Below, piece by piece: positions 21,637 to 32,245 of a stretch of DNA of 64,000 nucleotides. The position numbers and the translations under genes are program-made. Source of the DNA: Erigeron canadensis (taxonomy: Eukaryota > Streptophyta > Magnoliopsida > Asterales > Asteraceae); NCBI RefSeq assembly GCF_010389155.1, contig NC_057768.1, positions 15,374,501 to 15,438,500 on the forward strand, in the 5' to 3' direction. Positions within the stretch are counted from its first letter, which is position 1. The number at the start of each line of letters is the position of its first letter. The notes under the pieces were generated by a model. That model searched no databases and was not told the origin of the DNA. It saw only the letters and a list, made by a program, of their open reading frames with translations.

Positions 21637-22235
21637 TAAGACGATCTTGTCAAAGATCGTCTTGGTTCCAGAACGACTTGGAGATAGGACGATCTTGTTA
21701 AGACCGTCTTAGTTCCACATATATGTGTTTCCTTTATAACCCTTGAGACCGAGACCGAGACCAAGACGATCTTGTCAGGATCGTTCTAGGGTCTGAACGC
21801 TGTGTGGTTGATGAATTTTTTTGAGAAAATCAATTGAATGGGTAACTGAACTCGTAAGAGATCGGTTTTGCTCAAAACTAATACTTACAAATATAAGGGG
21901 AGGTTATGCTCAATTTTTTCCAGAAATTGACATAATTTCAATTTATATTTCCAAGTGTTAGAAATTTTTAAAAGAGAAGTGAAGATTTTACCACTTAGTT
22001 TCCAGGACGATCTTATCAAGTTCGTCTCAATATCTTTTCTTTCACTTCAAAATTTTTCAAGAGATCAAACATTAAGACGATCTTAACAAGATCATTAACA
22101 AGATCGTCCCACTAATCCTTCCAGACTTAAAAACTTTTTTCCATCATAACAAATGATAAGACGATCCTTTCCAAAGTCGTCTTGTTTTTTAAAACTAAGC
22201 TCAACCCCAGGACGATCTCAACAAGATCGTCCTGG
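21637..22235 (+). repeat. Hairpin array 2 of element N
   Basis: Seven inverted repeats of the same family as in the leader. The best are AAGACGATCTT/AAGATCGTCTT at 21638-21663 (11-bp arms, 4-nt loop) and CCAGGACGATCT/AGATCGTCCTGG at 22207-22235 (12-bp arms, 5-nt loop). Others lie at about 21686-21711, 21762-21788, 22003-22027, 22075-22116 and 22157-22184. The array precedes the env-like start by about 400 bp. Confidence 0.87.
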
Positions 22236-22296
22236 CATTCTATACTTAGAAAAAAAAAATTAAAAAAAATATTTTTTTTAAAAATTTTGTGTGTTA

Positions 22297-22550
22297 CAAG
22301 GAATTGAATGCCTTTGTGTACTTCCTTACTATTTCTCAAATATCTTGTACTTATATGATTTTACTTTCTTTTCAAAGTTATATACATATGAAAATATATA
22401 AAAGTGCAGAGAATTGATCGCCTTTGTGAACTTCTCTGTAAGTTTATATATGGAAATATGTATTTAACTATTCTGTGTTCGTTTTCTCATAACATGTTAT
22501 TTATATAGAATACACTGAGTTGATCACCTTTGTGAACCTCTTTGTATCTT
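22297..22550 (+). repeat. Three ~108-bp imperfect repeats before the env-like start of N
   Basis: GAATTGAATGCCTTTGTG (22301), GAATTGATCGCCTTTGTG (22411) and GAGTTGATCACCTTTGTG (22517) recur, each followed by AACTTC-like sequence and a TATATA-rich stretch. No frame is maintained. Confidence 0.7.
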
Positions 22551-22650
22551 ATATAAATCACTTGTGTGAATCTTGTTATTTGTTGTTCAAACTTTGTTTT
22601 ATGTGTGCGTTAAACTGTTTTATGTCTTAAAATCAGAAAATTTACAAAAA

Positions 22651-25107
22651 ATGGATCATCAAGAAGAAATCGAGCATGACGAAGAAATTGCTCTTAATGA
22701 ATCGATTGAAGAAATTCTTGTTGCCGGTAACACAAGAAACATGCGAAATAACAGAGCATTATTTGATCCTTTTGTTGCTCCTTGTTTTCCAATCGTTTCA
22801 AGAATACTTCATAATCACCCACTCACATATGTACTTACAGTTGATCAAGACTTAGCTGAAGTCTATCTCTTTGATATGTGGAGATCCATTACTTTCATTC
22901 AACCACAAGACCCAACTGTTCCAAAAGCCAGAACTAAACTTAAATCACCTGAACTTCGTCGCCAAGGCTACTTCCAGTATCAGTTAACCTCCGGAGATAG
23001 AACGTATGAATTTGAGTTTAATCTTGATGACTTAAGAAGAATTCTAAGGCTTCCTGAAGCAAATTTCAATGGACATGTTGATTATGATACATTTGTGTCT
23101 AATGAAGAAATGTTTGTTGCATTGATTTCTTTTGGTTATGAAGGTCCTTTAACCAAGACAAAAGATTTCAAGTTGAAAAATCTACCAAAGATTTGGTATT
23201 ATGTGTATTCCATCCTAAGCAACTGCTTAACTTCATATACAAGAGGAATGGACAATCTGACACAGCCAATGCTGCACATATTCTATGGTGTTATTTTCAA
23301 CAGACACTATGACATTGCTCAACTTCTGTGGGACCAATTGATTGTATTGGTCAATGGCAAAGTTTCTGCTCCCAAGAATTATATTCCATTCATCAGATTT
23401 CTCACAGTAATTGTCTACAGTGCAGTCAGACATGATAGAAGCATTCCAAGACTTCGAGACAATACCCAAGTTTTCATTCATCAGTACAAGTATATCAGAG
23501 ATTCAGGAGCTGCTAGTTATACATTTCTGATTCCATCATACTTACTTGATATAGTTCCTGATTTTGATGAAGATAAGATTGCTTATCTGGACTGGATTAG
23601 AACAACTCTGGGACCGGAAAGCCTCCCGGTTCCTACCCAAGCTGTACATAGGACACCAAGTGAGGGGTCAAGTAGAAAAAGAAAAGAGCGTGAGGGTGTA
23701 GCCAGTTCCAGTAAGCCAAAAAGAAGGAAACTGAAGGGTGAAATGTTTGTGTCGAAATTGAGTAAACATGTGTATAACAAGAAGAAAGGGAGTTCATCAA
23801 AGAAACTCAAAAGAAAAGCTCCAGTTGAACCTTCTTCTCCCACATCTTCTAAGGAAACAATATCTGTTTCTGGGTCTCCAAAGCCAATCCGATCACCACC
23901 CCCCAAAACAACCAATTTACGACGATCACCATCACCCAGAACACCATCATCCTTTATTCGATCTCCTTAACCTACATATACTCAAGACAAAAAGAAATCT
24001 GTTCCTGTAAATATTCGAAAAACTTTCAAGAAATCTCACTTTGAGTATGACAGATTTCAAGAAACTGAACAAGAAGATGTATTTACTTCAGTTGATGATG
24101 CATCTGATGACGATGCAAATCAGTTTGCTACTGATGTCATGGACATTCCGGAGGGACAAGGAAGGAATGAGGGAGGAATTGAAAATACCAGAGAGGTTGA
24201 GAGGTCCGGGTTAGGTGAAAGGCAAAAAGAAAATGTTGGCCTCCAATTAGTAACAAACTTATATCAACGCCGGGTTCACCGTAGGGTAGAAGACGAGAGT
24301 TCCCAACTCTCGCGTGCACAAACCTCTACAAGCCATTCGGAAGTCTCTCAATAGACTAACGTCTCAATTTCTCACGGGCAAAAACCAAGTACTCCATTCC
24401 ATGCTCCTTCTGAGTCTGTGAATGTTGAAGCAAAAGAGACATCTGCCCCTCTCTTGAATTTTATTTCTGCACGTGTGCCTAGTACCCTTAGGTCACCGAT
24501 TGTGATACCCTTTGCACATCTACGTGATGCTGCCGGAACAAACATAGAGAGATCGGATCTTGTGCCCTCTCGAGGATTGTTTGGAAATCCTTCCATTGCT
24601 AACATCACACCAGCTTTGAACAAAGGTGCCCTAGTAGCTAGATCGGTTGTGCGGCAGTCTGAATTCTTACGAGCTCAATCTGTTGCATCAGCTCTTCGTG
24701 CTTTGGGTTTAACGGTAAGTCTAAGTGACTCCGGTGTTATTTTCCTCCATTTCCCACAAGATTCTGGTTGCAAAGCTGAACCATCAACTGTTGTTCATAC
24801 TCCTGAACCAACAGGAAATCCTGAGACAGTCCTGATGTATTCAAGTCACTCAGTAGAATCACTCGAGACTACTGATGTGCCAGATTCTGATATTCCTTTA
24901 CCACCCGAGGCTCAAAGGTTAATAACTCATTTTGTTGAAGGTATTGTCGAAGGGCAAAGAAGTGAACTACTTGTCTCAAGAAACACTATCACTGGTAAAC
25001 TTCCCGCCTCACAGATAAGATCTCTGTCATACCCATGCCTAAGGTGGGCCCTAGCGGAGGGTGACTTCTTGAAATCACAATCACAAATTATAACAAACGA
25101 CCTCTAA
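22651..25107 (+). pseudogene. Env-like protein of element N, N-terminal part
   Basis: The chosen start is MDHQEEIEHDEE at 22651. An in-frame ATG at 22573 lies upstream of an AAAATCAG acceptor-like sequence. Residues ~45-260 are the conserved N-domain: HPLTYVLTVDQDLAE, LFDMWRSITFI, FNLDDLRRILRLPEANF, ISFGYEGPLT and FIRFLTVIVYSAVRHD. A basic Pro/Ser-rich linker (KRKEREGVASSSKPKRRKLK, RSPPPKTTNLRRSPSPR) looks like a nuclear localisation signal. A stop is at 23968. Open sequence resumes at 24139-24354 and 24418-25107, with another stop near 24352. Role unknown. Confidence 0.72.
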
Positions 25108-27068
25108 ATGAGACGTTTTGAAATATTATTAATATAAAACCAGGATCTTACATGAAGTGTTCAAAATTTATTCTAGAGATTTTACAACATGATTAGTTTG
25201 ATGAAAATGCGCTTCAAAATCTTCGTTCTTTAGTGAATGCATATGTCACTCTTAAAGTATCTCCATTGATCTACCTTAGTTTCCTGTGAATACACACTAA
25301 AATACGTCAACAAAAATGTTGGTGAGCTCGTAGGTTTTTACCATAAATGCTCACATGGATCACAAGATTTCATTTTTTGTATAATATCACATGATATAAA
25401 AAGACCAATAGTTTCGTATGCTATGTCTTGAATGCCGATGCCTTAACCATTGCTACCCCTTTAGTTTGTGTTTCACTCCAACACTGTAGTTTCAAATATT
25501 ATATGTCCGTTTAACCTAGCTAGCATGACTAGCCCGGACAGGGGTGTCAACCCTGATAGTACTATCCATAATATTCGTGCGTTTGTTTCACAGCTCAAGT
25601 TAACAAGGGGCTTTCATGAGTGATCGTATACATAGCTATATACAAACTATTAACAGTACTTATGTCCATAAAATTGAGCAGTGTATTCTCACCCTAAATT
25701 ATAAAATATTTAAAAAGAGGGGCTACGAGACTCACCTTGCAATAATGTCGAACGCCTAAACCTGGTAATAACGTCTAATGGATTCTCGAGCACCGGGTAT
25801 GTCTACGAACGCCTAGACCTTTGCAGATGAACACGGGTTTCATAAATAACTTGAACGGACTCGAAAAGTACTCGAAATATCCTTACTGTTATTCCACTAG
25901 TGACACACATGATCATACGTACCAACTAGAAGTGAGCTTATGAATTTATTACTACTCTCACACCCATGATCACGTGCCTCTATATATGTTGTTGTTTATC
26001 ATTTTGCAGCCGCAAGCAAGAAAAATGGAGCGACAGAATGATAGTGTTTTGTTGATCATAATAAAATTGAAGGTACATTGCTTGAAGATCATATTCATTC
26101 AAGACTTTGATGCACTTATTCTTACTTGAAACTTTTCTAGAGTGTTTATTCCATAAGAGGGAGATATAAATATTGTTGGGTACATCTTGAAGTAAGATTA
26201 TAAGCTCCTATTTATAGCACAAAGAAGAGAGGTGTTCCAAAATCGTGACTAGCAAGGAAGAGAAAAGAGAGGTACGTGTCTAGCTCCTAGATGTCCTTGA
26301 AGATGGAGGTGATCCAATAAGCTACTTGTTGTCCTTAGTTTGCGGCTGTTGACGCAAGGGAGAAAAGAAAGCAGGTTGAAAATTTGCATTTTACTTTCTT
26401 TTGGTGTGTGTATGCATGTCGACATCATAGATAGATAGATAGATAACTAATTAAATTAGTCTTGCAAGTTGATGAATCATTTAGTTAGCTTCTCGTTATT
26501 TCTTTCTTTCATTTTGTTATCTACAACATTTACAAGATAAGAAAAGAAATATGATTATGTCTTTTTACTTCTACCAACTTGTATTTTATCATTTTTAATT
26601 TGTTGGAGTTTATTTGTACAAAAAGGGTAATTAAGTTTAAACATATTAGGAAAGCTTACTTCATGAGTTATAATATTAGATTTAATTTGTTGCAAGATGT
26701 TATGGCCTTGAGGCCTTCTGCTGGTGCTTAGCCAAAGCAAACATGACATCTTCTCTATATTTGTTAATAATCAAGTTTTTCATGTACAATTAAAGGAGTT
26801 TGTGTGTATCAAAGGCTAAATGGTCGTAAATATTGGCTAGCAAAATGACAATTATTAGTTCCATCTAATTATATTCTTACATGATGCATATATATCTTTC
26901 ATGAATAAATCAACTATTAAGACATATCTTATATTTGTAATAAATGTACTTAGTTGGAAAATAAATGTACTTAGTTGGAAATAACTAACCAATGTTTTGC
27001 TAACTGTAAAATAAACATTTACTTCGTTAAAATAGAATGTCTAAAAAAAACTCGAAACTTGCTGGATG
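25108..27068. other. Two-kilobase non-coding spacer inside the env-like gene of N
   Basis: No frame continues from either side. AAATTATAACAAAC lies at the left edge and GATGTTATAATC at the right, so TTATAA flanks the stretch on both sides. The left 60 bp (GAGACGTTTTGAAATATT...) recall a gypsy LTR end. Inside are a GATA tetranucleotide run near 26430 and a 21-bp tandem duplication near 26940-26983. Probably an insertion, type unknown. Confidence 0.4.
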
Positions 27069-29336
27069 TTATAATCTCCATCACCTAGATTGCTTACTGG
27101 AGGTGCTTTACACATTGGTACTCTAGTAGTAACTCCAACACAATCACAAACAACACCAACACCACCAAATATACCAACAACAACAACTACAACAACAACA
27201 ACATCAACACCAACACCACAATCATTTCCTGATCCAAATTCACCGCATCATTCTTCAAGCTCTTCTTCTGAATCATCTGATTCATCTGAGTACTTAAGTG
27301 ATTGCTCACCAACCAGAATTGCCACCAGTGGTTTATCAACTGATACTCATGAATCGGTTGAGATCTGAAGAACCACATCTTACTTCCTACAAAAGATCCA
27401 TTTTCCAATCACTCCTTGCATATTTGTCATTCAGAGGTACTCAACTAGAACAATAGGATGAAATTGAAGCACTTCAAAAACGAATCCAAGAGCTTGACCA
27501 ACAATGTAGACTGGCTAATATCTCAAGACGTCGGGATGATCAAGATCCTGATGATCACCCCGAGGGAGAGAATATTAGAGATATTAGAGAGGGTCATGAG
27601 ACACAAGATCAAGTTGGTCAACAAAATGTTCAAGAAAATGTTCAAGAAGTTGTTCAAAATCAAGAAACCCAAAATCAAGAATTAGCTGAACAGTTGAGAC
27701 TTGCAAATCTAAAGGAGCTAGAAGAAGAAGTTGAAAGACAAAGCAACAGAGTTCAGATCCTCTAGCCACTTCCTCTCAAATTCAAAGTGTTGTTCATCCA
27801 TCATCATCTCATATTTATGATTCAGATTCGGATGACTTACCTCCACTTGTCAGACACATTTCTCACTATTATTCTACAACATCAAGTTCTGATGAATCAA
27901 GTGATCCTGATCCATTTCAACCAGGAAATGCTAATAATGATGAGTCTGATTCTGATGATTCTGATTATGCTCCAACAAGTGAAGCTATTCCTCAATCTCA
28001 ACATCCATCTCAAGAAGAATATGGAAGAGATATCTTTGAAGAGATAGTCTATCATCTCAGAAACACAGAAAATCTTGAAACTCCCAATGAACTTGGACAA
28101 GGAGTTAGATACACAAGGATCTCAAAAGATAAGATTTGGCAGATCAATGAGGGTTATTTTGCTGACAACTATGAACAGATTTGGGTTTTAAGCTCTAAAC
28201 CTGAAGAGATTGTGTGTAGAGCAAGATACCTTGAAGAAAGAGCCTTTCAAATCTATTGCTCATCAAATGAAAGACTCAACATGACCTTGAACCGACTAAG
28301 AGCATTCTTTTTGTTCAGACATCAAGGTCAAAGAGATGCATACATGGAGCTGATGAATGCTGACAATACTGTGAGAGCTGAATGGTGGTACCAGCAATTT
28401 GAAAGTCCAATCACTGAAGTTCTAGAGTTGTTTGTTCCTCTTCTAACCAACAATCTCAGACTTGTTCGATTTAAAGTTCGTCTTGTTGATGGAAAGATCT
28501 ATGTTGTTCGAGAAGAATCCTTTCAACATATGATGATCTCAGACATTCTATTCCTTTACAATCAATATGCTTATCTCATAATCAAGACTCCTGATCAACT
28601 CCAAGCCTACGAATCATTGAAAAGTCACATTCAAGCATTGATCAGATTCTTTGAGTTCAATGACTTCCAAATTGGCTTAAAAAGAAGAACTAGCAAGATT
28701 AATTTTACAAGACCAAATCAAAGAGCCGGAGGTTATGAGCTAGATCCATTTCAGATTGGAGATACGATTGAAGACTTGGATGGATTTGTCTTCATCAATC
28801 GACTCAAGAAAAAGATCTTCATTCGGGCCTCTGATTTTCCCAAATATTCAGATGGTACTTTGAAATATTGCCTATCCATTCTGAGTGCAATAGATGAAGA
28901 TTCTGACAATGAAGAAGATGAAAACATTAAGTCCCAAAGAGAAGAACATATCAGACGTATCAAAGTTACTCTTGAAATGCGTCAAAGGATTAGAGATCTC
29001 ATCATCGCAAGAACTCCCAAGGCCAAAGAAGGAATTATTCATACCGAGACAGGTTCATGAGTTCTTTGGAATCCTAGCCATAAACTTGGTCCTCATAACA
29101 TTCCTCCTGTGAATTTCCAAGATAACATCAAGACACCGGATGAACGTCTTGAAGGTGATAACTAGCACTTCATTCCTAAGAAGTATTGGAAAGGCACTTG
29201 GAACAGCTACAAGAAGAAAGTGTTCTGGAGTTCTAAGATCGACAAGCCATCAACTTCAAATGCTGCTCAAAGATATAAGAAGAAGAAGAACAAGCAAAGA
29301 CGAGCAAACAAAAGAAGAAGACAACAAAGGAAGTAA
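27069..29336 (+). pseudogene. Env-like protein of element N, C-terminal part
   Basis: The order is a Thr/Pro-rich stretch (27090-27368, nine Thr in a row) and a coiled coil near 27460-27765 (EALQKRIQELDQQCRLA, NLKELEEEVERQSNR). After a shift comes an acidic Ser/Asp linker, then the frame running through 28212-29060 (GVRYTRISKDKIWQINEGYF, RYLEERAFQIYCSSNERL, GFVFINRLKKKIF). After a TGA at 29058 the frame continues to a very basic tail near 29276-29333 (KKKKNKQRRANKRRRQQRK) and a TAA. The basic tail could bind nucleic acid or direct nuclear import; that is inference. Confidence 0.65.
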
Positions 29337-29355
29337 TGATGGACAACCAAGCACT

Positions 29356-29366
29356 AAGGGGGAGAA
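29356..29366 (+). other. Polypurine tract of element N
   Basis: AAGGGGGAGAA directly before the 3' LTR TGTTAGAAAT. Confidence 0.92.
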
Positions 29367-29655
29367 TGTTAGAAATATAAAATAGTGCTTAGTTATATTT
29401 CTAAACATTGTATTTTGTGTATTAAGTGTAGGGTTGAGGGGGAGCTTATGTATTATACTTAGAGTATAAATACCCCTCAAGCCTTCTTCCCTTGTAACCT
29501 TTGAAAATTTTGGAAACATATCATTATTGAATGAAAACAAACTTTCCACACACACATACCTTTCTCTCTCAAGAACACACACTAACACACACACTTTCCA
29601 CCATTATTGATCACCTTACTTCCGCATCATAACACGAATTCTAGACTGTTTTACA
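29367..29655 (+). repeat. 3' LTR of element N
   Basis: 289 bp, TGTTAGAAAT...GTTTTACA, with TATAAATA at 29465-29472. Followed by the GTAAC target duplication at 29656-29660. Confidence 0.95.
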
Positions 29656-29938
29656 GTAACCTTCATCAGCCTTGGCATCAAACTTGCCCAACTTGCTGGA
29701 ATCATTCAAAATGTATATTGGACATCCAAATACATAGAAATATCCAATATTAGGCTTCCTATTTCTGAGTACTTCATAGGCAGTCTTTTTATGTCTCTTC
29801 ACATAAATTGAGCGATTCTGAGTGTAGCAAGCAGTTGCAACAGCTTCAGCCCAAAAACATTTTGGAAGACCTGATTCATTCAACATACTTTTGGCTGCTT
29901 CTATCAGCGTACGATTCTTTCTTTCTACAACACCATTT
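29656..29938 (-). pseudogene. Copia A integrase, middle part between the two insertions
   Basis: Minus strand reads VVERKNRTLIEAAK with the third catalytic residue (Glu), then MLNESGLPKCFWAEAVATACYTQNRS and the YEVLRNRKPNIGYF-VFG motif typical of copia integrase. It is bounded on the right by the solo LTR and on the left by element N. Both interruptions fall inside codons that join cleanly when the inserts are ignored. Confidence 0.88.
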
Positions 29939-30931
29939 TGTGAAGTCCCTCACTAGATGGTTTAACCCACAAGTGTAGAATACAACAAGTCAAGTAATCA
30001 CTAGATAGGACTAGTATGAATATGAAAAGTCAAGTAAGCACTAGATTGGACTAGTATTACAATAAATATAATTGCAAGAATATATATAAAGTAATACGTA
30101 CTTAAGCAATATAAAGATAAACAAGTAAAGTGAATGGTGAGACACAATGTAATTTTTAAAGTGTATTTTATTTATTGATGTTAAATAAAATACAAGGTTG
30201 TTGCGGAACAAGATATTACAAAGTAAGTATCTAAACAACCTATGAATTACAAGTGATCTAATTTTACTAAATAAACTCCTTGATCGAAATACTTAAAGTT
30301 GTGAAGTATAACTGGTTAGATCGAGAGTATTTGAGCAAAAGCACCAAATTGCAAAAGTGTGTGATTTGGACGAGGGAAGTGACTTGGTATTTATAGGCAA
30401 AAAGAATAAATATAATATTCTTTTTGCCGTACAAATATGGTTACATGCATTTAAGGAAATTACTTTAATTCCTTAAATGCATTGATTAAAGTACAAGAAT
30501 AAAGTCACTTGATAGTGACTTTTCTTCTAATTAACCAACCACCTTTACATGCGTGTAAGGCTTTTAACAAAAGACAAATGGATTGTCCTGGTAAAGGCAT
30601 GTAAAGGCATAAAGTCAATTCCTCGTAATCAGTGTTCAGACTTGTAAGGTCTAGGATACTGTCAAGGACTCCAGTCAGGTGATCTAGTAAGTCTTCCAGT
30701 GAGCTCCGCTATTTGTCAAACTTCTTTCTTCAGACTTTAGTCTTCGACTTCAGTGAGAATGTTCTTCAGTGGAAAGATCTTGACTGGAGTGAAGTCCAGT
30801 GAACAAATCTGGTGGAATCCAGATTCCTGTACAAGTAAGTTGTTCACTGGTCTTCACATAATTTCTGGACAAATCTTCAGAGGACTCCAGTAGTCATGTT
30901 TGGAGCGAGTCCAGTAAATCTGGACCTAACA
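29939..30931 (-). repeat. Solo LTR of the copia A LTR family (993 bp)
   Basis: Minus strand starts TGTTAGGTCCAG and ends ...GGGACTTCACA. It matches the LTR at 8416-9347 in layout: same terminal sequences, GGTTGTTGCGGAACAA block and TATA box (minus, 30388-30395). No internal region accompanies it. Flanks are CATTT (29934-29938) and CATTC (30932-30936), a 5-bp target duplication with one change. CCAGT/ACTGG words replace the CTCAGA/TCTGAG words of the copia A LTR. Confidence 0.85.
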
Positions 30932-31548
30932 CATTCTGTTCTGGTGTGTGTGCTGAGGAGAAGTTCTGAGTGGAATTTATGAATTCAGTGCCATTGTCAC
31001 TTCTGAGCTGACGTACTTTTCGCTTATGCTTGAGTTCAATTTGTTTGATGAGGGAAATGATTTCAGCAGCAGCTTCACTTTTGGTTCTGAGGAAGATCAC
31101 CCAACAATATCTTGAATACTCATCGACTACCACAAGGGTGTATTTCTTCCCTGCTCTTGTCTGCACGTTCCCAGGACCAAAAAGATCCATATGAAGCATG
31201 TGAAGTGGTTTAGTAATGCTGAAATTTTGCTTGGTTTTGAAGTATGCTCTCTTCTTCTTTCCCATTTCACATCCTAGACATGGCTTGTCTTTATTGAAAG
31301 ACGTTGGAGGTATCCCATCAGCAAGTTGTTTTCTTGACAACTTATTTATATTTTTGAAGTTCAGATGGGATAATCCTTTTGCCACAACCAGTTTGTGTCC
31401 TCATCTGCGTATAAAAACATTGTTCACTAGGTGAACTTTCCATATCAATGACATAAATGTTGCCTTTTCTTGGTGAAACCAGTACTACCTTCCAATCTCT
31501 GTTGAATATGGTGTCTTGACTTACATCAAATAAAACCTGTAGGGTCAT
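30932..31548 (-). pseudogene. Copia A pre-integrase and integrase core
   Basis: Minus frames 31342-31548 (DVSQDTIFNRDWKVVLVSPR) and 30894-31385 carry the pre-integrase zinc segment (LSHLNFKNINKLSRKQ, CLGCEMGKKKR) and the integrase core with LHMDLFGP (first Asp) and RSDNGTEF (second Asp). A frameshift near 31385 separates the two. The core stops at HTPEQN where the solo LTR begins; the catalytic Glu is at about 29920. Sequence 5' of 31548 (protease, gag and 5' LTR of A) is missing, replaced by the copia B LTR. Confidence 0.87.
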
Positions 31549-31553
31549 ATGGT

Positions 31554-32191
31554 TGTGCGGATCGTAATAAGACGTGATTCGTTATGTCAAGAGTGTGGAA
31601 TCCTCTTGAGATAACTAGATTGCTATTGCCTTTTGCTGATTAATGAGTAATTAATCAACCCAAGGAGATGCACAAGGCTTGTGGTTCGTGTAGGAGGTCA
31701 CACGAAGGAACAATTAACCTTAACTCGTGTCTATTCCAAAAGATTCAGTAAGATTAACCTAATTCCGTAGATTAGGTCTTGTATTTATACTAGTTATGTA
31801 TTGGATCGTGTGGGCTTCGGCCTTAATTAAGTATTAAGCCCGATTAAGCAACCGATCAATCTCCCTCGTGCTAACGTCAGCACAAGGTCAGTCCTACATG
31901 CTGATGATGTCAGCACAAGGTTTGACCCCTTGGTGCTTTGTTTGACTTTGTTTGGCTCGTACACAACATCCAATCATCGTTTAAGTGTTCTACGACACTT
32001 ATAAACCTTGATTCTATGTTCTTGTACCTGCAAAACAATATATAACACACAAACAGATATAATATTGAAGTTCAACTGTAATCATTAAATATCAACACAA
32101 GTTCTTATTTAAATGATTACAAAAATAGTTCTTAAAACATAAACGATAATCAAATCTATGTTGCTATTGTCACAACGAATCTACATCTACA
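31554..32191 (-). repeat. 3' LTR of copia B (~640 bp)
   Basis: Minus strand starts TGTAGATGTAGATTCG after a polypurine tract (CAAGGGGGAGTC, plus strand 32192-32203). It ends near 31554, with the exact end uncertain by several bases. A minus-strand TATA box (TATAAATAC) lies at 31781-31789. It includes two palindromic boxes, GTGCTAACGTCAGCAC (31868-31883) and CTGATGATGTCAGCAC (about 31901-31916). No partner LTR is in the window. Confidence 0.7.
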
Positions 32192-32245
32192 GACTCCCCC
32201 TTGATAGTTGCAACTAGATTTCTTTAAAGTCTTTGAACTTCAAAG

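Larger units (their letters stand above)
16408..29655 (+). mobile_element. Non-autonomous SIRE-type copia element N with gag and env-like genes but no pol (13,248 bp)
   Basis: The element is complete: two 289-bp LTRs, a tRNA-Met primer site, a polypurine tract and an exact 5-bp target duplication. Inside are a leader with hairpins, a gag in three frame pieces, a second non-coding region with hairpins, an env-like N-part, a 2-kb spacer and an env-like C-part. I find no protease, integrase, RT or RNase H motif anywhere in it, so it must borrow those functions. By eye the LTRs differ at about nine of 289 positions, so the insertion is fairly recent. It sits inside copia A pol in the opposite orientation. 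The family is inferred from gag and env-like resemblance. Confidence 0.85.

Noticed and set aside
27170..27260. Poly-Thr (ACA)n tract as a possible regulatory repeat
   Set aside because: It is in frame in the env-like linker as nine Thr codons. Low-complexity coding expansion is the simpler view.
28212..29060. Independent host gene (282 codons)
   Set aside because: Lies between env-like coiled coil and the polypurine tract of element N, has coding-like sequence upstream in frame, and no promoter or intron structure of its own.
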